Source: Bacteroidota bacterium (GTDB lineage Bacteria; Bacteroidota; Bacteroidia; Bacteroidales; Dysgonomonadaceae). Taken from it: a stretch of DNA of 42,776 nucleotides. Shown here in pieces: positions 17,121 to 27,200 of this stretch; within the stretch, counting starts at the first letter, position 1, and each line of letters starts with the position of its first letter. Position numbers and translations under genes: made by a program. The notes beneath the pieces are model-generated. The model was not told the DNA's origin. It searched no databases and saw only the letters and a program-made list of their open reading frames with translations. The stretch is from positions 1 through 42,776 of the forward strand of contig JAEZZZ010000110.1 of assembly GCA_023418255.1 (NCBI GenBank), written 5' to 3'.

Positions 17121-17969
17121 TTATGCGTTTTTTTGTAGAGCGTAGAGCAATTCAATTTCATCTGACCATAAATCGGGATCGGGTGTTTCAAGGATAAGTG
17201 GCATTTCGTCAAAACGCTCATCATTCATCAGCATCGCGAACAGTTCCATGTTCATTACACCTTTGCCGATGCTATCGTGTCTATCTACACGTGTTGCCAA
17301 CTCTTTTTTTGAGTCGTTGATATGTATCCCTTTCAGATATTTAAATCCGATCACATTACCGAAGTGAGAAAAGGTTTTTTCAAATCCCTCTTTAGTGCGG
17401 ATTTCGTAGCCTGCGGCCAATGTGTGAGCGGTATCAATGCAAACTCCGACGCGGTTTTTATCTTCCACTTTATCTATAATGTGTGCAATTTGTTCAAATG
17501 TGTGCCCCAGATTTGTGCCTTGTCCCGCTGTATTTTCAATCACCGCAGTTACGCCTTGGGTTCTTTCTAATGCCATGTTGATGGATTCAGCTATTCTGTT
17601 TAGGCATTCGTCAATGGCAATCTTTTTCAGATGGCTGCCGGGATGGAAGTTGAGACGATCGATTTTTAATTGTTCGCAGCGTGTCATCTCGTCAAAAAAG
17701 GAGTTGCGTGACTTTTCCAACGACTCCTTCTCAGGATGTCCTAAATTGATAAGATAACTGGCATGTGGAAGGATGTGTTGGGGGGAATAGCCCATCTCGT
17801 TGCATCGCGATATGAATCGGTCAATGTTTTTTTTTGTATAGGGTGCGGCACGCCATTGGCGTTGGTTTTTTGTAAAAAAAGCAAATGCTTTTGCTCCGAT
17901 TGCTTGTGCATTGAGTGGTGCATTTTCGACTCCTCCTGAGGCACTTACGTGTGCTCCTACATATTTCAT
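17121..17969 (-). CDS. nfo: Endonuclease IV (AP endonuclease)
   Basis: This 282-residue zinc enzyme incises DNA 5' to abasic sites in base-excision repair. Visible features are the start VGAHVSASGGVENAP, the zinc-ligand segments LNFHPGSH, VIENTAGQGTNLG, GVCIDTAHTLAAG, HINDSKKELATRVDRHDSIG and PLILETPDPD. Length is normal (E. coli Nfo 285). A candidate -7 box lies upstream at 18009-18016. Confidence 0.96.
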   Translation of the reverse strand: MKYVGAHVSASGGVENAPLNAQAIGAKAFAFFTKNQRQWRAAPYTKKNIDRFISRCNEMGYSPQHILPHASYLINLGHPEKESLEKSRNSFFDEMTRCEQLKIDRLNFHPGSHLKKIAIDECLNRIAESINMALERTQGVTAVIENTAGQGTNLGHTFEQIAHIIDKVEDKNRVGVCIDTAHTLAAGYEIRTKEGFEKTFSHFGNVIGFKYLKGIHINDSKKELATRVDRHDSIGKGVMNMELFAMLMNDERFDEMPLILETPDPDLWSDEIELLYALQKNA

Positions 17970-18008
17970 TTTGATAGTTGTTTTTGTGATTAATCTGTTT
18001 TCTTATAA

Positions 18009-18016
18009 CAAAGGTA
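18009..18016 (-). promoter_or_regulatory. Candidate -7 box for nfo-nhaD
   Basis: CAAAGGTA (+) is TACCTTTG on the minus strand, matching TAnnTTTG, 40 nt upstream of the nfo start. The -33 match (ATTG about 22 nt further) is weak. Confidence 0.45.
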
Positions 18017-18073
18017 TAATTTATGAGGAACAATGTGGCAATTTTCTTGTAATAAAAACAAAATTGATAAATG

Positions 18074-18103
18074 AAAAAAGCGACCTGAAAAACTTCCGAT
18101 CGC
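18074..18103 (-). terminator. Terminator at the end of the PUL operon
   Basis: On the minus strand GCGATC (18098-18103) pairs with GGTCGC (18080-18085), one wobble pair included, across a 12-nt loop and is followed by T6 (18074-18079). A further 6-bp hairpin (18129-18144) lies between it and the kduI stop. It sits just before the nfo promoter, which suits the end of a long leftward transcript. Confidence 0.5.
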
Positions 18104-18153
18104 CTATTGTCTAAAACAATCTTTTCATATACGCCCAAGCGTATGTCAGAAAA

Positions 18154-19053
18154 TTATTTTAAGTCTGCCGGACCAAATTTATCCATGTCGCCATAATCAA
18201 GATTTTCCCCTGCCATACCCCATATAAAGATATAGTTAGACGTTCCCGAACCGGCGTGAATTGACCATTCAGGTGAGATTACCGCCTGATGATTTTTTAG
18301 CCAGATATTGCGTGTTTCGTGCGGCTCTCCCATGAAGTGACAAACGGCCTGATTGTCCGGGATTTGGAAATAGAAATATGTTTCCATACGGCGGCAGTGT
18401 GTGTGTGCTGGCATGGTATTCCAAACACTTCCTGGTGCCAGCTCGGTCATGCCGATTTGTAATTGACAGCAAGGAACGATTTCGTTCACTATAAGTTGAC
18501 GAATTGTGCGTTTGTTAGACTCTTCGGCAGACCCCGCATTGATAATTTTCGCCTCTTTTTGCGTGATTTTTTTCGCCGGATAGGATTTGTGCGCCGTAGC
18601 CGAGTTGAAATAAAAGAGTGCCGGATTTGAAGCGTTATCCGAGTGGAACTTCACTTCATGATCGCCGCTTCCCACATACAATGCTTCTTTAAAACCCAAC
18701 GTATAAGTTTGGTTACCTACGGTTACGCGACCGGGACCGCCCACGTTGATAATACCAATTTCGCGACGATGCAAAAAATTCGGTGCTTTCAACGGATCAA
18801 TGGCTTCCAGCGGCAATGCGTTGGCTACCGGCATGGCTCCACCCACAATAAAGCGGTCGTACATTGTGTACACCATATTAACTTCGTCGGCGGCAAAGAT
18901 TTTTTCTACCAAAAAATGTTTGCGCAACGTTTCGGTATCATAATTTTTTACATCACTCGGATGCGATGCATGACGCACCTCATAATTTGTTTTTTGTGCT
19001 ACTGAAAGCGTTGTAAAACACAACGCGAACATTGCATACATTAATCTATTCAT
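18154..19053 (-). CDS. kduI: 5-keto-4-deoxyuronate isomerase with signal peptide
   Basis: This 299-residue protein aligns along its length with KduI, which isomerises 4-deoxy-L-threo-5-hexosulose uronate to 2,5-diketo-3-deoxygluconate. Cupin features are FLVEKIFAADEVNMVY, RFIVGGAMPV, FLHRREIGIINVGGPGRVTV and GSVWNTMPAHTHCRRMETYF with zinc-ligand His and Glu residues, then AVISPEWSIHAGSGTSNYIF. Unlike the about 278-residue cytosolic enzyme, it begins with MNRLMYAMFALCFTTLSVAQ, a typical Bacteroidota signal peptide. The mature length would be about 279. It starts 2 nt after the GatC-like permease gene and is the last gene of the PUL. Isomerisation in the periplasm is inferred. Confidence 0.93.
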   Translation of the reverse strand: MNRLMYAMFALCFTTLSVAQKTNYEVRHASHPSDVKNYDTETLRKHFLVEKIFAADEVNMVYTMYDRFIVGGAMPVANALPLEAIDPLKAPNFLHRREIGIINVGGPGRVTVGNQTYTLGFKEALYVGSGDHEVKFHSDNASNPALFYFNSATAHKSYPAKKITQKEAKIINAGSAEESNKRTIRQLIVNEIVPCCQLQIGMTELAPGSVWNTMPAHTHCRRMETYFYFQIPDNQAVCHFMGEPHETRNIWLKNHQAVISPEWSIHAGSGTSNYIFIWGMAGENLDYGDMDKFGPADLK

Positions 19054-19055
19054 AA

Positions 19056-20429
19056 TTAATTTTCTTTTGTGATTTTATTCTTTTCGACAATTGTTTTTCG
19101 ATTATAATATAAAAGTCCGCCTGTAAACAGGACGAGGATGCCCGAACCAATCCATTTGAACGTGACAGTCAGGTGGTAAATACCCCACGATAAGATGCTG
19201 GATGCAAAATCCAATGCTGCCGCTAAACTAAACTCGGCTGGAATACGGACGGTCGGGTCTTGCGTCAATTTATACACATCCTGCGCGGCAAGGGTAAATG
19301 CTCCGGCAAGATTTGTAGTCAGATATACCCCAACAACCAAACTTACCAATCCCACCATAAATGTTTTAAAAACGTTTCCCTTTGTAATGGGCAATACCAA
19401 TGGAAAGAGGTAAAACATACCCGCCAAGGAAGCTAACGGTAAAAATTTATTGCCAGGCAACAAGAACGAGAGCAAAATAATCGTAGGAATCAGCAAAATA
19501 GATACTACCAAAGTTACCGGATGCCCGATTACCAATGCCGGCGTCATACCAATATACAATTCGGATGAATTTTTGAATCGCTTCGCGATAAATGTTTTTG
19601 CCGCTTCCGAAATAGGTCGTAAACCTTCGATAAATAGGGTGGTTATACGTGGAATTAGTTCCAATACGGCACCCATCTGTACACCAAGTAAGAGAATACC
19701 TTTCAACTCGTATTTGGCAAAAATGCCAATTACAATTCCGACAATAACGCCAAGAAATAACGGTTCACCAAACAATCCGAATTTTTTCTTCATACCTTCG
19801 GCATCGATATCAATTTTGTTGATGCCGGGAATGGTATCTAATAGCTTGTTCACACCCCATGCAAAGGGGATGAAGCCCACGCAAAAAGGTTGAGGTATCG
19901 AGATACCTTCAAAATCTTTATAGAATTTTTGAAACGGTTTTGCCATGATATCGGCCGCTACCAACGTGATGATATAGCAGATGATTGCGGCAAAAAAGCC
20001 CCATAGCACACTGCCGGTTGCAAAATAAACAATTGCACCGATAAAGGCAAAGTGCCAGTAATTCCAAATATCAATATTCACGGTTTTTGTTGTGCGTGTA
20101 AGCAGCATCAAAATGTTGATGCCCAGGCATACCGGAATAATCAGCGATCCGATAGCGGTATTATATGCTACGGCAGCCGATGCTGGCCATCCCATATCAA
20201 ATACTTCCAGTTCCAAACCATAATCTTTTACCACAATACTCAGTGCGGGCCCCATGGCACTTGTCAACAGTGCCGTGATGATAGACAGTCCTATGAAGCC
20301 GACACCCACGTATAGTCCCGAGTGTAGCGACTTTTTAAAAGAATTTCCTAGCACTACGCCAAGAATAGTAAATATTACCGGCATCATCACCGGTGCTCCA
20401 AATTCAATGAGATAACTAAAAATATTCAT
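19056..20429 (-). CDS. GatC-like PTS EIIC-family permease
   Basis: This 457-residue polytopic membrane protein is clearly homologous to the galactitol-specific EIIC protein GatC. Shared features are GLYVGVGFIGLSIITALLTS near the N-terminus, DMGWPASAAVAY, LLTRTTKTVNIDIWNYWH, KKFGLFGEPLFLGVIVG and GMTPALVIGHPV. In a PTS, EIIC forms the channel while EIIA and EIIB supply phosphate. No IIA, IIB, HPr or enzyme I gene is nearby, and KdgK supplies a separate kinase. I infer an uptake facilitator or ion-coupled carrier for the deoxy-keto uronate. It lies 19 nt after kduD and 2 nt before kduI, so it is part of the PUL. Confidence 0.88.
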   Translation of the reverse strand: MNIFSYLIEFGAPVMMPVIFTILGVVLGNSFKKSLHSGLYVGVGFIGLSIITALLTSAMGPALSIVVKDYGLELEVFDMGWPASAAVAYNTAIGSLIIPVCLGINILMLLTRTTKTVNIDIWNYWHFAFIGAIVYFATGSVLWGFFAAIICYIITLVAADIMAKPFQKFYKDFEGISIPQPFCVGFIPFAWGVNKLLDTIPGINKIDIDAEGMKKKFGLFGEPLFLGVIVGIVIGIFAKYELKGILLLGVQMGAVLELIPRITTLFIEGLRPISEAAKTFIAKRFKNSSELYIGMTPALVIGHPVTLVVSILLIPTIILLSFLLPGNKFLPLASLAGMFYLFPLVLPITKGNVFKTFMVGLVSLVVGVYLTTNLAGAFTLAAQDVYKLTQDPTVRIPAEFSLAAALDFASSILSWGIYHLTVTFKWIGSGILVLFTGGLLYYNRKTIVEKNKITKEN

Positions 20430-20448
20430 ACGTTATGTGTATTTAGGT

Positions 20449-21240
20449 TTAGGGTTGTTTCCCAATGTATGCCAAGATTCCTCCGTCCACATACAGGATG
20501 TGTCCGTTGACGAAATTTGAAGCATCTGATGCAAGAAAAACCACTGGCCCCATCAAATCTTCGGGTGTGCCCCAACGTGCTGCCGGCGTTTTAGAGATTA
20601 TGAACGAATCAAATGGATGAGGTGAGCCATCGGCTTGTTTTTCACGCAACGGTGCTGTTTGCGGTGTGGCGATATATCCTGGGCCGATACCGTTGCATTG
20701 AATATTGTGTTCGCCATATTCTGAGCAGATATTGCGTGTGAGCATTTTTAATCCGCCTTTGGCAGCGGCGTAAGCCGATACGGTTTCGCGACCGAGTTCG
20801 CTCATCATTGAGCAGATGTTGATGATTTTTCCGTGTCCTTTTTTTATCATTGCCGGTATCACAGCTTTGGCAACAATAAACGGTCCGTTCAAATCGATAT
20901 CGATTACTTGGCGAAATTCGGCAGCACTCATTTCGTGCATGGGCACGCGTTTGATAATTCCGGCGTTGTTAACGAGAATATCTATTATTCCGATATTTTT
21001 TTCGATGTCGGCAACCATCTTATTTACCGCTTCTTCGTCAGTAACATCACACAAATAACCGTGTGCTTTAATTCCGTCGGTTCTATAACTGTCTTGTGCT
21101 TGTTTCAAATTCTTCTCGCTTCGTACGTTGAAAGCAATGGTCGCTCCGGCCTGTGCAAGTGCTTTCGCCATGGCATATCCGATGCCATAGGCTCCACCGG
21201 TAACCAACGCTACTTTTCCTTTTAATGAAAAATTAACCAT
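20449..21240 (-). CDS. kduD: 2-dehydro-3-deoxy-D-gluconate 5-dehydrogenase (SDR)
   Basis: This 263-residue short-chain dehydrogenase/reductase is expected to reduce 2,5-diketo-3-deoxygluconate to KDG with NAD(P)H. The cofactor motif is TGGAYGIGYAMA (about residues 15-26), followed by VNNAG. The catalytic Ser is in INICSMMSELGRE and the Tyr/Lys in SAYAAAKGG. The C-terminal RWGTPEDLMGPVVFLASDAS is typical of KduD-type enzymes. Its place between the aldolase and permease genes, with kduI downstream, supports this substrate over other SDR roles. Confidence 0.92.
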   Translation of the reverse strand: MVNFSLKGKVALVTGGAYGIGYAMAKALAQAGATIAFNVRSEKNLKQAQDSYRTDGIKAHGYLCDVTDEEAVNKMVADIEKNIGIIDILVNNAGIIKRVPMHEMSAAEFRQVIDIDLNGPFIVAKAVIPAMIKKGHGKIINICSMMSELGRETVSAYAAAKGGLKMLTRNICSEYGEHNIQCNGIGPGYIATPQTAPLREKQADGSPHPFDSFIISKTPAARWGTPEDLMGPVVFLASDASNFVNGHILYVDGGILAYIGKQP

Positions 21241-21268
21241 AATATACCTGTTTTATTAGTGTGAATAA

Positions 21269-21943
21269 TTACTTATGTTTAGTTTCTTTTACAATATCCA
21301 ATGCTTGGCTACAAAGTGTCGTGATGTGCGCCCAGTCTTTATTTTCAATCGCTGATTTAGGGAAAAGTTTTGATCCCATTCCTACAGCGGTGACACCTGC
21401 GCCGAACCAGCTGCTAAGGTTTTCTTTGGTCGGTTCTACACCGCCGGTGACCATAATTTTCGACCAAGGCATCGGGGCTTTGATATTTTTTACGAATGAA
21501 GGGCCACCCACATTTCCGCCCGGAAATACTTTTACGATTTCGGCACCTAATTCTTGTGCATATCCGATTTCCGATGTTGTGGCACATCCCGGCGAGTAGG
21601 CGATTTGCCTGCGGTTGCACACTTTAAATATGTCGGGATTGAGCAGCGGCCCCACGATGAAGTTAGCTCCCATTTGGATATACAACGCCGCGGTTGGCGC
21701 GTCAACTATAGAACCGATGCCGAGCATCAGCGTCGGACACTCTTTTTCGCACCATTTTGCCAATTCGGCAAACACTTCGTGTGCAAAATCGCCTCGATTA
21801 GTGAATTCAAACACGCGAATTCCGCCTTCGTAGCATGCTTTCACGACTTGTCTCGCCGTATCGATATGTTGATGATAAAATACGGGAACAATTCCGGTGT
21901 CTATTATTGATTGATAGACTTCTATTCTTGAAAATCTTGCCAT
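21269..21943 (-). CDS. eda: KDPG/KHG aldolase
   Basis: This 224-residue class I aldolase cleaves 2-keto-3-deoxy-6-phosphogluconate to pyruvate and glyceraldehyde-3-phosphate. Features are GIVPVFYHQ, ACYEGGIRVFEFTNRG with the catalytic-site Glu, IVGPLLNPDIFKVCNRRQI, EIVKVFPGGNVGG with the Schiff-base Lys, and the phosphate loop KIMVTGGVEPT. It lies between kdgK (40 nt) and kduD (28 nt) and completes the pathway. Confidence 0.94.
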   Translation of the reverse strand: MARFSRIEVYQSIIDTGIVPVFYHQHIDTARQVVKACYEGGIRVFEFTNRGDFAHEVFAELAKWCEKECPTLMLGIGSIVDAPTAALYIQMGANFIVGPLLNPDIFKVCNRRQIAYSPGCATTSEIGYAQELGAEIVKVFPGGNVGGPSFVKNIKAPMPWSKIMVTGGVEPTKENLSSWFGAGVTAVGMGSKLFPKSAIENKDWAHITTLCSQALDIVKETKHK

Positions 21944-21983
21944 ATTATTCTCTTTTTTGAGTTATCTCTATAAAAAATAAAAA

Positions 21984-23021
21984 TTATCGCACAACGCGTC
22001 CCGAACCGTCGCCTTTCATCAGTGTTTCCACTTCTTTCGGCGTGACAAGGTTGAAGTCGCCGTAAATGGTGTGTTTCAGACACGATGCCGCCACCGCGAA
22101 ATCGAGAGCCTGTTGATCGTCGTTCGGGTAGGTGAGCAGTCCGTAAATCAATCCGCCCATAAACGAGTCACCTCCGCCCACACGATCAACGATATGTGTA
22201 ATGTCGTAGCGACGCGATTGATACAATTTATCGGAATACAAACAGCCGCCCCATGTGTTATGATTGGCATTGATAGAGCCACGAAGCGTAATAATCACTT
22301 TTTTTGCACGCGGGAATTTTTGCATCAATTGCTTGCAAACTGATTCAAATTCGGCAGCATCTACTTTTCCGTCGGTGTCGTGCACTTCAAAACCCTCGGG
22401 TTTTATACCGAATACTTTTTCGGCATCTTCTTCGTTGCCCAGAATCACATCGCATCCTTCAACGAGTGTCGGCATCACTTCTGATGCTTTTTTGCCGTAT
22501 TTCCATAAATTTTTGCGATAATTCAAGTCGCACGAAACCATTACGCCCAATTCATTGGCTATTTTGATAGCTTCAAGGCACGCCTCGGTTGCACCTTGTG
22601 AAATGGCGGGTGTGATGCCCGTCCAATGAAACCATTGTGCGTCTTTGAGGATTTCTTTCCAGTTGAACATTCCTTTTTCCACCGTAGAAATTGATGAATG
22701 CGCTCTGTCATATACCACTTTTGAGGGACGAGCCACGGCACCTGTTTCCAAAAAATAAATTCCTACACGTTCGCCGCCACGAATTATATGTTGTGTGCCT
22801 ACGTTGTATTTGCGCAAATCGGAAATACACCAGTTGCCGATTTCGTTTTCCGGCAAACGAGTTGCAAATTCCACAGGAATACCATAATTGGCAAGTGATA
22901 CGGCCACGTTGGCTTCGCCACCGCCAAAGGTCGCGTTCAGATTATTGGATTGAATAAAACGGTGGTATCCGGGTGTTGTCAAACGCAACATGATTTCACC
23001 GAATGTAACTACTTTTTTCAC
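21984..23021 (-). CDS. kdgK: 2-keto-3-deoxygluconate kinase (PfkB family)
   Basis: This 345-residue ribokinase-fold enzyme phosphorylates KDG to KDPG. It opens with VVTFGEIMLRLTTPGY and ATFGGGEANVAVSLA, has the substrate segment GVYFLE-like RVGIYFLETG, and ends with the catalytic PfkB motif DRVGGGDSFMGGLIYGLL. The start codon is GTG (23019-23021) and overlaps the DUF4861 stop as GTGA, so translation is probably coupled. No upstream in-frame ATG competes. Confidence 0.93.
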   Translation of the reverse strand: MKKVVTFGEIMLRLTTPGYHRFIQSNNLNATFGGGEANVAVSLANYGIPVEFATRLPENEIGNWCISDLRKYNVGTQHIIRGGERVGIYFLETGAVARPSKVVYDRAHSSISTVEKGMFNWKEILKDAQWFHWTGITPAISQGATEACLEAIKIANELGVMVSCDLNYRKNLWKYGKKASEVMPTLVEGCDVILGNEEDAEKVFGIKPEGFEVHDTDGKVDAAEFESVCKQLMQKFPRAKKVIITLRGSINANHNTWGGCLYSDKLYQSRRYDITHIVDRVGGGDSFMGGLIYGLLTYPNDDQQALDFAVAASCLKHTIYGDFNLVTPKEVETLMKGDGSGRVVR

Positions 23022-24163
23022 TTTATTTCAACTTTTAGAGGGTTAGTAATCGTATGTTTAAGTTCAGTAAGACACGCTTTCCACGCGTCAAAAGAGTCAA
23101 AACCGCCTTTGCTCCATCCGCCACCGGAATAATAGGTGACGCCGCCACTTTGATAGTCGGTAATTGCCAAAAGATGATTTTCCGATACTTTGGTTTCGGA
23201 AAGTGCTTTCGGGAACACGACGCCGGAATAAGTAATTCCGTTTTTCGGGTCTTCGGGTTCGGCGTATGCAATAATACCTTCCTCGTTCGAAGCATACATT
23301 ATTTTATTTTCTTCGTCGCGCGTAATCAGTCCGAATGCTAACGGAAACTGTTGTTGCAGTCCTTCAAAATGTTCTACTATTTTGTTCAATTGATTGTAGG
23401 CATCGAAAGTTACCGTACGCGTTTCAGTAACGTCGTTTTCTCCGATAGAAAACGGCGCATAGCGAAATTCGGCTTGAAAGCGAAGTGGCCCGTTTTCGAT
23501 AATCTTATAGTCGGTAAAATTATTTCCCAACACCAGTTTTTCGTCAATAAACGGCGCGGCGGCGCCCATGCCGAGTGTGCGACCAACCATAAAATAATCG
23601 AGCCCCTCGCCGTTATCTTCGTGGAAACTTGATTTTTTTGCCAAAGCATCGGCATACCATTGGTCAATCACGATTTTATCGGTTTTTTTTGCAAAAAAAT
23701 CAATTCCGTTACTAATCAATTCGCCGAGTTGTTCAATCTTTGGACCATATAAGCGATAGCCTACTTTGTTGTTTTCCCAAATGAAATCGTCTTTGCGTTC
23801 GGGAATCAAGCGCCCGTACACAAGTGCTTCAAACTCTTCCGGTGTGCCTTTTTCCACTTTGTATTCCGTAGTAGTTTTGGCTTTTGCGCTTGCGAGAAAA
23901 ATCACGGTGTTGCCATCGGTAAGAATTTGATATGGTACTTGTGTGCCGTCTGCATCGAGAATCACAAATGTTTCGTCATCGTTCAGCTGCAAAGCAGCTG
24001 TAATTTTTTCCTTGTCAACCTCTACTATTTCGTTGTTTCTGTCGAAATCAGAAGCATTGGATACCGAAACAATTGTCGCTTTCTCTTTTTGTGTGCAAGC
24101 GGCAAGCACAAATAAAGGTAGTATTAAATATGATAACTTACCGTTTAATTTCATTATATTCAT
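23018..24163 (-). CDS. DUF4861 lipoprotein
   Basis: This 381-residue protein has a lipoprotein signal, LSYLILPLFVLAACTQKEK (Cys23). A DUF4861 body follows, with YGRLIPERKDDFIWENNKVG (about residues 115-135) and YRLYGPKIEQLGE, then DQWYADALAKKSSFHEDNGE and near the end SGGGWSKGGFDSFDAWK. DUF4861 proteins are common in uronate-degrading PULs, but I know of no settled activity. The conserved His, Asp, Trp and Glu residues suggest an enzyme or sugar-binding role on unsaturated uronates. It overlaps kdgK by 4 nt and follows a PL8 gene by 65 nt. Confidence 0.85.
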   Translation of the reverse strand: MNIMKLNGKLSYLILPLFVLAACTQKEKATIVSVSNASDFDRNNEIVEVDKEKITAALQLNDDETFVILDADGTQVPYQILTDGNTVIFLASAKAKTTTEYKVEKGTPEEFEALVYGRLIPERKDDFIWENNKVGYRLYGPKIEQLGELISNGIDFFAKKTDKIVIDQWYADALAKKSSFHEDNGEGLDYFMVGRTLGMGAAAPFIDEKLVLGNNFTDYKIIENGPLRFQAEFRYAPFSIGENDVTETRTVTFDAYNQLNKIVEHFEGLQQQFPLAFGLITRDEENKIMYASNEEGIIAYAEPEDPKNGITYSGVVFPKALSETKVSENHLLAITDYQSGGVTYYSGGGWSKGGFDSFDAWKACLTELKHTITNPLKVEIK

Positions 24164-24228
24164 CGTTTATTCATTTAATCGTTGCAGTTCTATTTTTGTC
24201 GTTTTTTATTAATTGGAAGACAGAAGTC

Positions 24229-27200
24229 TCACTCTTTCACCAACACAAACTCTTTGCCTTTTCCTTCTCTCGATGTAACACTAACCGTTGTGCCGGCAGC
24301 GTTACTGTTTACTTGCACGCCGTCCACTGGCTGTTGCAGTTTCCATTTGCCTGCCAACGTCAGAGTTACTGTTGATGGCTTGGACGGATTGTCTTTCCAC
24401 GCACGCGAATAGACGCTGCGCTCAACGCGTTTGTTATTTTCATCGTAGATATCGTCGGACTCGCCTTCGTAAAAACGCAAATCGGGGTCGGCAACGCTCA
24501 TTGTGATTGTGCCGGAAGTGGATGTATCAGTCATTATCAAGCACGGAATATCCGTCGCGCGCACCGGTAATTTCTCGATATTGATATCGCCGGCTTCAAA
24601 CAACACATATCCTGTGGTTTGCGTCAATTGATCATGTACTATATGCGCTGATTTATCTTGGCGATACACGGTGTATGGCGCGCGATTGTTTTTCAAATAA
24701 AATGCGCGTTCGGCATCGGAGGGTTGCACTAAAATCATATATTCGTAGCGACCGTTTTTAACTTTTGCACCGTGATTGATAGTGGCTAGGGCGAATTTAT
24801 TTTGCGTTGGTGCTTGAGTAGCTTCGTGGAACGAATGTTGATTCGATTTTGTAAATTCCACATTGCCTTCTTTCACAAAGAAATAATTATTTAATCCATC
24901 CGAAAGCACAGTTTCTTTTTTAGAAATTGTTTGTTTGTATGGAAATTCGGTGATAGTGGTGCCGTTGAGATAAAACGGTTTTTCATCTTTATCCAAAAAT
25001 ACTTGAAATAGGGTGGTGTGCGTAGGATTGGGTAATGCCGATTCAATATTAGTTCCCAACGCAACCACACGGTTGTCGAAGAAGAAAAACGATTTGCGTG
25101 CACGCAACGAGCCGTTGTATTTATCATGTTCGTGCAACTTCATTCCAAACGCGCCTTGTCTTTGTTTCAGTGAGATGCCTCCGGCAAATGCTTCGTCCGA
25201 GAGCAACATTTCTTCATATCCTGAAACGTCGTCCAGGTTTCTCACGTCGGCTTTAAGTTGTTGTAGAGGAAAAACCGTAGCTGTTGTGCCAGGGAAATGA
25301 TTCCAATTCCACCCTTCTTGTCGATAGCCCGACCCTTCGTTGGATATCGGATCGCCAGTCGCTAAAATTTGCAATGCGCCATGGGTAATGTAGCGCCCAT
25401 AAGTGTTTTTCGCGCGATAAATTTCCGCAGCCCATAGGTATCGACTATGTCCCATCGCCGCGACCATCCAATTATCTCTACGATGGATGTTTAAACACGA
25501 ATATGGGAATGTGCGATTACCGGTAGGAGAGGGCTCGGCGGAAAAACCGGCTTTAATGAATTGTTTTTTTTGCGCGTCGTCAGGTTTTGACAGTCGCAAG
25601 AAAGCGGAAGCCAATTCCGTGTCAATATTTTCTTTTCCATCAGGGCTTCCGGCTAAAGCCAATTCGGCGAAATGACCGGGCTCTAATCCTTTTTTTCCGT
25701 CCGGGTGGCGTCCCGACAAAGAAAGAGGCCATGTACGCAAATTACAGTAATAACGCATAGCCAGTAAAGCCTCTTTTAATATTTGATGACTTTCTTGCGA
25801 AATGGCAAAACTTGTTCCTCGCAATAGATTTACGGCCTGAACTGCTCCGGTGAGTCCTCCCACGGCATAGGCCGGATAATTGTGTCGGTGATGATAGATG
25901 CAGCCGTCTGATTTGAATGAGCCGAGAGTTCCTTCTGAATATTTAAATCCTTGATCTACCCAACGAGAAAAGGCTTTTAGGTATCGTGTTTTGTGCGCCT
26001 CGTCTTGAATCATCATAATACTTGAAAAACGACCGATTAAACTCGTATTGAACGCGTCGATATCCATTTCCTCATCTTTGGTGTCTGTTTTTATTTCACC
26101 TGTTCCTGCGAACCATTCCATCGCTTGTTGAACTTTTTTGTCTAAACCCCACTTTTGAAGTTCCTCGCGCATTAGAAACATGGCCGGGTAATATTCCATC
26201 ATGCTATAACCCAGATGATGTAATGTTCCCATGGCACTGCCTGCCTGGAACCCCTGGTCTAGAAGATGTTGAGTTAGTAGAATAAACATTTGGGCTATAT
26301 TTTCCCTTGTTTGTTTTTCGTTTGCTTGATGATAGGAACTAGCCATGGACATCAATGTCTTATTGACGTTTTTGAGTCCCATCGGGTTCGCATAAATTTT
26401 GTTGTAACGCGGAGCGTCTAAATATTCGTATGTTTCGCCGTATCGTTCAAAAAATATAGGTATTCCTTTAATATTCCCGCGCTCGTCGCAGGTTATTTTA
26501 TATTCTTCAAACTTTTCTTTAAGTTGAGAAAGCGACTTTGATTTCTTATCTTTCAATAATAATGTCTCAAGCCGTTTTTCGATGACGGATAGGTCTATCC
26601 CTTGCTCTTTGGATACCGCTTTTTGCAGAGGAATATCAAACTCTTTGAGCCACGATTTATGCAAGATAAGCCAGTGGTTTTTTGTTTCAGGATTGATGTA
26701 TGGTGCTTGAAAATCAGCGGTATGTTGGCGAATGTCTTGTGAAGATGATAGTATGATGTGGTCGAAAAAAAGTGTACCTTGCGTTGCTTCTGGCACCGAA
26801 AAGCGTACTTCGTTCATTCCCTCTGCCGGTATACCTCGCATATCGCGGCCGAAACCGACCCATGCGCCACGCCATCCCGTAAATCCGAGTTTGTAATCGA
26901 ACCAGCATTTTACCTCGCCGTTTTTTAAAAATTCCACCTTTAGTGTTTTATCGTTCAACGGTTCTTCGGCGTATACCCAAAAAACAAATGTTGGAAGAAA
27001 CGCTTTGTCCTTTGCGCTTTCAAACGTGTATCCAATATCTTTATGAATACTCCAGTACGCGTTCGGTGCGTTCCAATTCCATTGCAGGCTTTTATCCAAA
27101 TGTTTGAAGTGTTTGTCACTCAACAAAAGGGTAGAATGTGTATCATGTGAAACCGTTTTTGGCATGGTTTCAAACGAAAGAATGTCCGGATGATTGTATT

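Noticed and set aside
19056..20429. A working phosphotransferase permease
   Set aside because: No IIA, IIB, HPr or EI gene is adjacent and a dedicated KDG kinase is present. It was kept as a permease without implying phosphorylation.
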